From the NCBI GenBank assembly GCA_026770585.1, contig MU646355.1:849388-868240 (forward strand): a stretch of 18,853 nt of DNA. The letters are read 5' to 3'. A program made the translations under genes and the position numbers. The stretch comes from Baffinella frigidus. Its lineage: Eukaryota > Cryptophyceae > Cryptomonadales > Baffinellaceae. The notes beneath the pieces are model-generated. The model was not told where the DNA came from. It was given only the letters and a program-made list of their open reading frames with translations, and did not search any database. How positions within the stretch are numbered: position 1 is the first letter of the stretch; each line of letters starts with the position of its first letter. This document shows positions 1-7,300 of the stretch, one piece after another.

Positions 1-98
1 CCGAACCCTAAACCCCAAACCCTAAACCCTAAACCCTAAACCCTAAACCCTCAACCCTAAACCCTAAACCCTAAACCCTAAACCCTAAACCCTAAACC
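1..98 (+). repeat. Telomere-like CCCTAAA tract
   Basis: About a dozen near-perfect CCCTAAA heptamers on the + strand run straight into a splice acceptor (AG at 99-100). The tract is therefore better read as the end of an intron than as a chromosome end, although a left telomere would have the same orientation. Confidence 0.85.
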
Positions 99-100
99 AG

Positions 101-142
101 GCGCCAAAGCACTCCTTCAAGCAGAAGGCGCTGGCTCACAAG
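101..142 (+). CDS. Unidentified gene, exon a
   Basis: 42 nt encoding APKHSFKQKALAHK, bounded by CCAG| and AAG|GTAATT. Two truncated copies in the following intron repeat its 3' end with a GT each. Confidence 0.5.
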
Positions 143-1401
143 GTAATTTTGGAGCATAACAGAATCTGGTGTGTATCTTAAGGCTTCCAACGCCGAAGAT
201 GAGGGTGGATATGCCATTTTATGCATAAAACCAAGGCGTAAAATGGCATCAATCAGATTTATATCAATCGGATTTGAGACATTTCAGATTTGATTTAAAA
301 TAGATTTAAAATATATTTAAGATAACAGATTCTGGTATGTTCTGAGATTAGCCTCACGGCGCCCAAGCACTCCTACAAGCGGAAGGCGCTGGCTCACAAG
401 GTTAAGGGGTTTGGGTTTGGGGTTCAGGGTTTAGGGGGTTCAGGGTTCAGGGTTCAGGGTTCAGGGTTTATGGTTCAGGGATCAGGGTTCAGGGATCAGG
501 GTTAAGGGTTAAGGGTTCAGGGTTTAGGGTTTAGGGTTTAGGGCTCCTTCAAGACTAAGGCGCTGGCGCACAAGGTGAACCCTTGACCCTTAACCCTGGA
601 CCCTGAACCCTAACCCCTAAACCCTGAACCCCAAACCCCAAGCCCTAAATCCCAAGCCCTAAACCCTAAACTCTAAACCCTAAACCCTAAACCCTTAGCC
701 TTAAACCCAACTCCCTAAACTCTAACCCCTAACCCCTAACCCCTGAACCCGAAACCCGAAACCCGAAACCCTAAACCCCAAACCCGAAACCCGAAACCCG
801 AAACCCTCAACCAGGAGTACGAGCACCTGGTGGGCGAGATGAAGGCGCGCAAGGCGCACGCCAAGGAGGTAACCCTACACACCAAACCCTACACCCTACA
901 CCCTACACCCCGAACCCGAAACCCGAAACCCCAAACCCTAAACCCCAAACCCCAAACCCGAAACCCCGAAACCCGAAACCCGAAACCCCAAACCCCAAAC
1001 CCGAAACCCGAAACCCCAAACCCGAAACCATGAACCCTGAACCAAGGTGCACGAGCACACCCTGGAGCCCTAAACCCTAAACCCGAAACCCTAAACCCTG
1101 AACCCCAAACCCGAAACCCGAAACCCGAAACCCTAAACCCTAAACCCTGAACCAAGGTGCACGCGCACATCCTGGAGCCCGAAACCCCAAACCCCAAACC
1201 CTAAACCCTAAACCCCAAACCCGAAACTCGAAACCCCAAACCCCAAACCCTGAACCAAGATGCACGCGCACATCTTGGAGCCCGAAACCCGAAACCCGAA
1301 ACTCGAAACCCGAAACCCGAAACCCGAAACCCTGAACCAAGGTGCACGCGCACATCCTGGAGCAGCGCAAGGCACGCAAGACGCACCCGGTCAAGGCCTA
1401 A
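101..1401 (+). CDS. Unidentified gene, C-terminal three exons (partial)
   Basis: I do not recognise this protein. Three short exons (101-142, 815-868, 1342-1401) join in phase 0 and encode 51 residues plus a TAA stop. The tail is very basic and rich in Lys, Arg, His and Ala, beginning APKHSFKQKALAHK, with alternating charged residues that suggest a helix. Junctions are AAG|GTAATT and GAG|GTAACC at donors and AG|G at acceptors. Each exon looks real because truncated copies sit around exons a and c in the polarity seen for AK7 and EMC4: donor-side copies after exon a, acceptor-side copies before exon c. The 5' part lies left of the window. Function unknown; a cytoskeletal or ribosomal-type basic tail is only a guess. 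Confidence 0.5.
143..357 (+). other. Intron segment, AT-rich, non-telomeric
   Basis: Mostly AT-rich intron sequence. It holds a small hairpin (arms ATGCCATTTTA at about 211 and its complement near 240-250) and two degenerate copies of a TAACAGA(A/T)TCTGGT segment near 157 and 323. No coding signal seen. Confidence 0.5.
358..574 (+). repeat. Two downstream echoes of exon a
   Basis: Copies at 358-400 (nearly the whole exon, no AG acceptor before it) and 544-574 (3' part only) repeat exon a. Both end in CACAAG followed by GT (GTTAAG, GTGAAC). Donor-side duplicates lie downstream of the true exon. Confidence 0.75.
405..543 (-). repeat. Telomere-like tract, G-rich on + strand
   Basis: Degenerate GGGTTTA/GGGTTCA units with the G-rich strand on +. 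This is the only long stretch in the window where telomere-like filler has this orientation inside a + strand gene, so it may be an inverted segment. It sits between the two exon a echoes. Confidence 0.8.
575..814 (+). repeat. Telomere-like filler, C-rich on + strand
   Basis: Degenerate CCCTAAA, CCCGAAA and CCCTGAA units, ending at the acceptor CCAG of exon b. Confidence 0.8.
815..868 (+). CDS. Unidentified gene, exon b
   Basis: 54 nt, 18 residues beginning EYEHLVGEMKARK, between CCAG| and GAG|GTAACC. It is phase 0 at both ends and its GC-rich codons stand out from the surrounding telomere-like filler. Confidence 0.5.
869..1341 (+). repeat. Telomere-like intron with three upstream echoes of exon c
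   Basis: The intron is filled with CCCGAAA/CCCCAAA/CCCTAAA units. Three 21-bp copies of the 5' end of exon c, each preceded by AACCAAG, lie at 1047-1067, 1157-1177 and 1260-1280, ahead of the true exon at 1342. Spacing is about 80-110 bp, as in a tandem array whose unit is acceptor plus exon start plus filler. Confidence 0.8.
1342..1401 (+). CDS. Unidentified gene, terminal exon c
   Basis: 60 nt after CCAAG|G, encoding 19 residues (begins VHAHILEQRKARKTH) and TAA at 1399-1401. It is the only copy in this array that continues past HILE(Q/P) into an open frame with a stop. Confidence 0.5.
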   Translation: MHAHILEQRKARKTHPVKA

Positions 1402-1595
1402 GCGCGAAACAAAAGCTTTGGGCCTACAGAAGGCCTAAGGTCAGGGTCTACATGTAAGCACAACACAAAAGCTTGAGGCCTCGGCCCAAGGTCAAGGCCT
1501 GCGGGCAGACCAAAAGCTTTGGGCCTGGGCCGAAGGTCAGTTGAGGGCAGACCAAAAGCTTTGGGCCTAGCTAGGCCGAAGGTCAGGGCCTGAGG
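1395..1595 (+). repeat. Tandem repeat just past the stop codon
   Basis: Four degenerate units built on AAAAGCTTTGGGCCT followed by GGCCGAAGGTCAG, starting near 1411, 1468, 1512 and 1551. The motif GGTCAAGGCCT at the stop codon (1390-1400) recurs at about 1490, so the array appears to have grown from the end of the terminal exon, like the donor-side echoes elsewhere. Confidence 0.65.
1453..1457 (+). promoter_or_regulatory. Possible polyadenylation signal TGTAA
   Basis: TGTAA lies 52 nt after the stop of the unidentified gene. TGTAA is the usual poly(A) signal in chlorophyte algae such as Chlamydomonas, but a 5-mer occurs often by chance. Confidence 0.25.
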
Positions 1596-1710
1596 TGATG
1601 CTGTTGACACAGTAATGAAACAGTAACAGGGCGTTTCGTTCCGTACAGGAATACCCCTGTACGTGATTCTCGAACATCCACCTCGCCGTAGGAGCTACAG
1701 TAGGCCTATG

Positions 1711-1819
1711 CCTATCCCTTAAGTGCCCATGCCGCCAAATTTGACGGCCAAGAGGTCCTAGGCAGGTCCTAGGGCCCTACCGTAGGGCGTATGAGCCTAC
1801 TGGCCACTTAAGGGATAGG
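1711..1819. mobile_element. Fold-back element, family B, copy 1
   Basis: Terminal inverted repeats CCTATCCCTTAAGTG / CCACTTAAGGGATAGG enclose a core with GGTCCTAGG modules. It appears nested in an outer hairpin whose arms are CTCGAACAT (about 1671) and ATGTTCGAG (about 1852). MITE-like, with no coding capacity. Confidence 0.7.
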
Positions 1820-1860
1820 CCCAGGACCACCTTACGAGCGGTGTGGGCCTGATGTTCGAG

Positions 1861-1985
1861 TACAGGGGTATCTCGCTCATAAGAAACTGCCCCCCCCCCC
1901 CCTAGGGCCACCACAGGGCCCTAGGCGTGGGCCTACTGTAGGGTCCTAGGGGGGGGCGGTTTCTTGTGAGCGAGGTACCCCTGTA
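1861..1985. mobile_element. Fold-back element, family A, copy 1
   Basis: About 125 bp. The arms read TACAGGGGTAtCTCGCTCAT and continue to AAGAAA, with the complementary arm closing in GAGGTACCCCTGTA. The core is C-run, CCTAGGGCC, CTACTGTAGG, G-run. Same arms as three other copies nearby. Confidence 0.8.
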
Positions 1986-2153
1986 ACCCCTGTATTGTTC
2001 GCTCGCGAAACGCGGGTCCGTCCGAATCGCGGCGTGCCCCCTCTCTGGCGGCTATGTCTGGGTCGTTTGACCAGGCCGTAATCTGGTACACATCCACTGC
2101 TTTTACAGTGAATTCACTGCCTCGAGACGTACAGCCACTGGGGACACGCCCTG

Positions 2154-2274
2154 TACAGGGGTACCTCGCTCATAAGAACGTGCCTCCCCCTAGGATCCTA
2201 CAGTAGGACCATGCCTAGGGCCCTATGGTGCTCCTAGGGGGGGCGGCGTTTCTTATGAGCGAGGTACCCCTGCA
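2154..2274. mobile_element. Fold-back element, family A, copy 2
   Basis: About 121 bp with the same arms (GGTACCTCGCTCATAAGAA and complement). Its inner core is inverted relative to copy 1, with CTACAGTAGG first and GGGCCCTA later. Such inversion is expected of hairpin-forming DNA. Confidence 0.8.
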
Positions 2275-2314
2275 CCTGCAGTGCCAGACCGACCAATCCT
2301 CCTGTAGGCGCATG

Positions 2315-2446
2315 TATCGCTGAAGTGGCGAGTAGGCTCATACGCCCTACCGTAGGGCCCTAGGACCTGCCTAGGACCTCTTGGCGGTCAATTTTGACCG
2401 CCTCGCCACTTGAGGGATAGGGGTACCTCGCTCACAAGAAGCGGGG
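2315..2446. mobile_element. Fold-back element, family B, copy 2, abutting half of an A element
   Basis: 2315-2421 is a family B palindrome in the opposite orientation to copy 1 (CCGTAGGGCCCTAGGACC core). It is followed directly by one arm of family A (GGTACCTCGCTCACAAGAA) without its partner, a broken A copy. Confidence 0.65.
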
Positions 2447-2463
2447 ATTCTGAAAACGGTCGG

Positions 2464-2493
2464 GTGCACGTTCTTAAAATGAACAACGTGCAC
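2464..2493. repeat. Small palindrome GTGCACGTT...AACGTGCAC
   Basis: Perfect 9-bp arms separated by 12 bp, next to A copy 3. Its function is not evident. Confidence 0.6.
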
Positions 2494-2502
2494 GGAAAAC
2501 GG

Positions 2503-2625
2503 TACAGGGGTACCTCGCTCTTAAGAAACGCCCACCCCCCTGGGACCACCATCGGGCCCTAGAGGCATAGCCCTACTGTAGGGTCTTAGGGGGTGGCGCT
2601 TTCTTATGAGCGAGGTACCCCTGCA
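2503..2625. mobile_element. Fold-back element, family A, copy 3
   Basis: About 123 bp with family A arms (one change, CTCTTAAGAA, in the left arm). The core order matches copy 1: GGGACCACC, GGGCCCTAG, CTACTGTAGG. Confidence 0.8.
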
Positions 2626-2658
2626 CATGTAGCCGGTACGCTCATCGCCCGTGGGAGT

Positions 2659-2723
2659 CGCTTTACTCCACACAAACGGTTTCGCCAGAGAGCCGCTTTA
2701 CTCCACACAAACGGTTTCGCCAG
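2659..2723 (+). repeat. 35-bp tandem duplication
   Basis: Two near-identical copies of CGCTTTACTCCACACAAACG plus GGTTTCGCCAG, starting at about 2659 and 2694. Non-coding as far as I can see. Confidence 0.8.
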
Positions 2724-2809
2724 CGGGCCTAGCTAGTCGACGAGTTGCTGCGCCCAGGCTCGAAATCTGCGCCGACGCGGGACCACGCAGTGCCGCGCGG
2801 CTTCTTGGG

Positions 2810-2915
2810 ATACCCCTTAAGTGGCGAGGGGGTCAAAATTGACCCCCAAGAGGTCCTAGGCAGGTCCTAGGGCCCCACGGTAGGGCGTATGCGCCGACTG
2901 GCCACTTGAGGGATA
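2810..2915. mobile_element. Fold-back element, family B, copy 3
   Basis: Arms ATACCCCTTAAGTGGC / GCCACTTGAGGGATA; the core GGTCCTAGGCAGGTCCTAGG is the same as in B copy 1. About 106 bp. Confidence 0.7.
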
Positions 2916-3079
2916 CAACCCCGTGTAGGATGACCGGGGTGACTTTACACGGTCACGTCCACTACGGAGATCTTACGAAGCTTGAGTCGATCTCTCAAAA
3001 AGCCGAGAGCGGGAGTCCACCCGCAGCGAACCTGTGCACCGGACGTGGCGAGTTTAGTTCGAACACCATACAGGGTGTG

Positions 3080-3180
3080 ACTCGAAAATAAGATCCCACA
3101 CCGATAGTAGGGTGGTCCTAGGCCCATAGGCATAGACCTTGCTGTAAGCGCCTACGGCGTGGTGGACCTTATTTTCGAGT
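3080..3180. mobile_element. Fold-back element, family C
   Basis: Arms ACTCGAAAATAAG / CTTATTTTCGAGT are perfect. The core GGTGGTCCTAGGCCCATAGG resembles the A and B cores although the arms are unrelated. A partial related core lies at about 3226-3270. Confidence 0.65.
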
Positions 3181-3373
3181 GACCCATGTTCAGGGGTTAC
3201 TCGCGAGTAAGGCATCGCGCCTCTCTAGGGTGGTCCTAGGCTCCTAGGAACAGGTCTACTGTAGGAGAAGGCTTCTGTGGTACGAACCCTTGCCGCTTTA
3301 GCTACCGCCTGGTAAAAACCCTGGCTGGCTCAGCCAACCGGCAAGAGAGTCGTGGGAGTGTCGACGGGGGCTC

Positions 3374-3493
3374 ACAGGGGTACCTCGCTCATAAGAAACC
3401 GCCCCCCCCTAGGACCCTACAGTAGGGCTATGCCTCGGGCCCTATGGTTGTCCTAGGGTGTTGGCGTTTTCTTATGAGCGAGGTACCCCTGTA
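3374..3493. mobile_element. Fold-back element, family A, copy 4
   Basis: About 120 bp with family A arms; the core is in the copy 2 order (CCTACAGTAGGG first). It lies just before the 85-bp array that follows the EMC4 gene. Confidence 0.8.
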
Positions 3494-3523
3494 CTCTCAC
3501 GGAGTTCTGATGGACATCGAGCC

Positions 3524-3864
3524 TAAGAACCACACACGGTGTGTGCAGTTTGATAGGAACCACGAACCCAAGGAGTGTTGAATTATAAGGGGGCTTGGAG
3601 AGTCACCCTGAGAACCACACACGGTGTGTGCAGTTTGATAGGAACCACGAACCCAAGGAGTGTTGAATTATAAGGGGGCTTGGAGAGTCACCCTAAGAAC
3701 CACACACGGTGTGTGCAGTTTGATAGGAACCACGAACCCAAGGAGTGTTGAATTATAAGGGGGCTTGGAGAGTCACCCTAAGAACCACACACGGTGTGTG
3801 CAGTTTGATAGGAACCACGAATCCAAGGAGTGTTGAATTATACGGGGGCTTGGAGTGTCACATC
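3524..3864. repeat. 85-bp tandem array, four units
   Basis: Units begin TAAGAACCACACACGG at 3524, 3609 (TGAGAACC variant), 3694 and 3779, a strict 85-bp period. The first three are almost identical and the fourth begins to diverge. On the - strand they align with the degenerate copies of the EMC4 last-exon tail at 3866-4330, so the array seems derived from that exon border and recently amplified at its distal end. Confidence 0.85.
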
Positions 3865-3865
3865 G

Positions 3866-4301
3866 AAAGGGGGCGTACTCTGCAGGAGGTCTGCTCGCCA
3901 TCGATCCTAAGAACTACAAGTCAATCAATAACGCTCCAATAGCTCCAATAGCTGCAAGAACCAAGAGAGTATCGAGTGAGAAGGGGGCGGACTCTGCCAG
4001 GGGTCGGATGGGCTTCGAGCCTAAGAACCACGCACCATGGGAGGGTCGAATCAGATAGGGGCTTGGGGTGTCTTTTTGAAGGGGGTTCTGATGGGCACTG
4101 GACCTCAGAACCACCAACCAAGGTTGTGTCTGTTGGTAGGAGTTGATCACTTTTTAAAGGCCGAGGGGCCTCTCGAGGTCCTTTCTGAGGGTAATAAAGA
4201 AGAAGAAGAAGAAGGTGTCTTTTGAAGAGGGCGTACTCCAAGCCAACCCGAATTCTACAATAACAACCACGAACAAAGGGAATATCGAATCGGAGGGGGG
4301 C
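3866..4301 (-). repeat. Degenerate downstream echoes of EMC4 exon 4 tail
   Basis: On the - strand, segments near 3870-3925, 3975-4030 and 4060-4125 resemble the end of EMC4 exon 4. They contain relatives of GS(M/K)PIRPPAEYAP in shifting frames, joined by GTGGTTCTTAGG-like spacers. The reading frame of exon 4 happens to stay open to a stop at about 3921, but this stretch looks like repeats rather than conserved protein. Confidence 0.6.
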
Positions 4302-4380
4302 GTACTCTGCGGGCGGTCGGATGGGCATCGAGCCGATCCAGTCTGACGCTGATGTCGGCAGCAGCCCCATCGATCCGAAC
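4302..4380 (-). CDS. EMC4: EMC4 exon 4 (conserved part)
   Basis: Acceptor CTGATAG| at 4381-4387, then G|TTC GGA TCG ATG, giving FGSMGLLPTSASDW. In other EMC4 proteins LLPT..SDW is followed by a short polar tail containing PP. Here the reading continues as IGSMPIRPPAEY and stays open to about 3921. Whether a donor at GCAGA|GTACGC ends the exon cannot be decided. Confidence 0.8.
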
Positions 4381-7300
4381 CTATCAGGGGGGAGAGGGGG
4401 GGGCGAGATTCAGCGCAATTACATGAATTGAGGAAAGTCCCCACGACTGTGAACTACGAGGTAGGCAGCAGCCCCATCGATCCGAACCTATTAGAGGTTG
4501 CTGGAAATTAAGAACACGCCCCCCCCCCCAGGAACATCCTAGGGTAGAACCAAAGGGGTTTGGATCAAATTGGTTTCCCGATCCAGTCTTGACGCCGATG
4601 TCGGCAGCAGCCCCATCGACGCGAACCTAGTGAAGGAGGACTTGAGCGGGGAAAAAACATGACTGTAGTTGAAAACCCAAGAATGTCAACTGGAGTTTTT
4701 GAGGTCGGCAGCAGGCCCATCGACCCGAAGCTACCAGGGGGCGGAGCAAGCTTCAGCTGAAGAAAGATTTCGTGGCCGCTGAGTCACTTTACAATCAAGG
4801 CCCTCAAAGTTCCTGCGAAGCCCACTGTGTGGACAGAAACTATCTCAGATTTTCCCTGGTCTTTGGAACCGTGAGGTACGATCGCGTGCTTTTAGAGTGC
4901 AAATAGTCCACACAGTGGGCTTCGAAGGCGATTTCGACCGAATATCCGGTCGAAATGTCGGTTAATTAAACGCCCTGTACCAGCAATCCAACACGCAGTA
5001 CCACGAATCAAATCGACCGTTCTGCGAAGCTCAATGTGTGGAACACGATGTACTTTAAACCCACAGTTCGTCCGAGAGAGGTTCTGCTAGGGCCCATGAG
5101 TAGCTTCACCCTGCCTCGGCGCGCTCTAACCTCCAACCCCTAACCCCTAACTCGTACACCGTAAACTCGAACCCCTCAACCCCTAAACCCACCTGTGAGT
5201 AATAAAAAACAGCACCCCCAACACGCAACGTGCACGAGCTTTTCCAAGATGAGGCCTCCAAACCCTAAATCGCATACCCGCAACCCACCTGTGAGTGATG
5301 AAGAGCAGCAACCCCTCCGGGTGGCACGCGACTTACACCCGCTTTTGCAAGATCAGGTCCGCGTCCACGCCAGGTCAAAGAGGGAATTCGCCCCAAGTTA
5401 ATTCTGGAGATATGGGGGAGAATCACGCCGAACGTAGATCCCGTCCGCCGCATCAATGTGGGATTTGTACCACGAAACCACCTTTACGCGAAACGTCGCG
5501 GTACGAAATTTCCTGTTGTGCCCGGGCGTGGTCACCTGTGAGTGATGAAGAGCAGCACCCCCGGCTGGCACACGACATACACCAGCTTTTGCAAGATGCA
5601 CTGCTAGCGGGAAGATTTGTATGGGGGGTTGACTTCAACAAAATCTTCCCGCTGGCAGTGAGATGAGGCGTTGACCTGTGAGTGATGAAGAGCAGCACCC
5701 CCAGCTGGCACGCGACGTACACCAGCTTTTGCAGGATGAGGTCCGCGCGCCCTCAACCCTAACCCCTCAACCCTAACCCCCAACCCCCACATAGCCAAGC
5801 TCTGCCTGAGTAAATTAGGGCCCACCAAAAAAGCATTTACAACCGAAACTCTCCTACAAAATAGCAACTAAAATACATGTATGGCCAGATTCACGCAGGC
5901 AGAGCTAGCGGACCCACCTGTGAGTGATGAAGAGCAGCACCCCCAGCTGGCACGCGACATACACCAGCTTTTGCAGGATGAGGTCCGCGCCCAGATCCCG
6001 CGCGGTGTCCTCCAGTCCCTTGAACACTGCGCGATTTGGGTGTAAATGTGTTTTAGAGTACATCGTGGTACTATTTACATTGCGAAAGCACGCGGTCATA
6101 TCGCACGGTACGATCTCCAAAGACCAGGGCAAATCTGAGAAAGTTGCGTTCAGATCCCGCGCGGTGTCCTGCAGCCCCTTGAACACTGCGCGGGTTGGGG
6201 TTTAAATGACCGCACGCGAAAACGCGAAAAGGGCATCCTTGGTTGTAAACTTTGCTGCCACTTCCGGCGGTGTCTTTTCCCTTCTAACGCTGCGATTTGA
6301 CACTGCGCGAGTTAGATCCCGCGCGGTGTCCTCCAGGCGCTTGAACACTGCGCGGGTTGGGTGTAAATGTGGTTTTTGGAGTGAACCGTGGTAATATTTA
6401 TCCGTAGGACCACCATATGCTCCTACGGTATTGCCTGCAGTAGGGTCCTATGGATGATTCACTGGTGGGCTATTCCCGAAATTCACTGTGTGGCGGGCAG
6501 TCCCTCCAGCCCTCCTAAGGGATTTTTTCCCCGAGGTCAAGATTCCCTTGATTTGTACGAGCGGGGGCAGTCCCCCCTGGTACAAATCCCCCGACCTTGG
6601 AAGAGCAAAATGCTCGTCTTCCCACCACCATCCCTCACGGCCTTTAATTTTCCGATTTCAAGGGGAATTGGAGCCGTTGAAGCCGAATTTCGGCTTATCT
6701 AAGGTGAAAATGTCTCCAAAAAATCCATGGTCGCCCAATCTGTGAGGGTTGGTGGCAGGGTAGCAGCCTCATCGAGATGACTGGGGAGGAGGGGGCATTC
6801 AACGGAAAGGACCGAACGGAACGTATGCTGTCGCAAGCTCATAGGCTAACGTCCTGAAAGCCGGGTAGTTAAGCCTACGGTATTGCCTACGGTAGGCCGT
6901 AGAGACCTAGGGGGGGCCCTATGAAACATTAGGTCCTAGGGGCCCTACGGCCTACCGTAGGCAATACCGTAGGCCTAACTACCCGGTTTTCAGGACGTTA
7001 GCCTATTAAAGCCGCGCGGAAAGACCCCGTGCCCCAGCGCGCAGCCACCAGCAACCCGTAGCAGCTTATAACCGGGTCGGGTACTGTAGTAATTTTCAGC
7101 CAAACCAAGGATATCTCCTTGAATCTCCCCGTCAGTAATTCCCAGGTCCCTATGGCCTCCTACCATAGGGCCGTACGCACACATAAAAAAAAAAATCGTT
7201 CCCGGATTCTTGAAAGGATCCGGTAAAAGCTGCTACGGGTTGCTGGTGGAGAGCGAGCCAGGGCGAGATTCGGGGAAGCAGTGCCCGCCGGGGATGAGCA

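Noticed and set aside
1-98. A true chromosome-end telomere
   Set aside because: The orientation would fit, but the tract ends in a splice acceptor and the same repeats fill introns throughout the window.
889-1394. Open frames on the - strand reading GFGVWGFGFRV-like repeats
   Set aside because: They are translations of CCCGAAA/CCCCAAA telomere-like filler; no codon bias or family similarity.
2651-3133. Small open frames between the fold-back elements
   Set aside because: They overlap repeats and hairpins, show no family similarity and have no echo pattern or splice sites.
3524-3864. CRISPR array
   Set aside because: The period is uniform with no distinct spacers, and the units derive from an exon of a eukaryotic gene.
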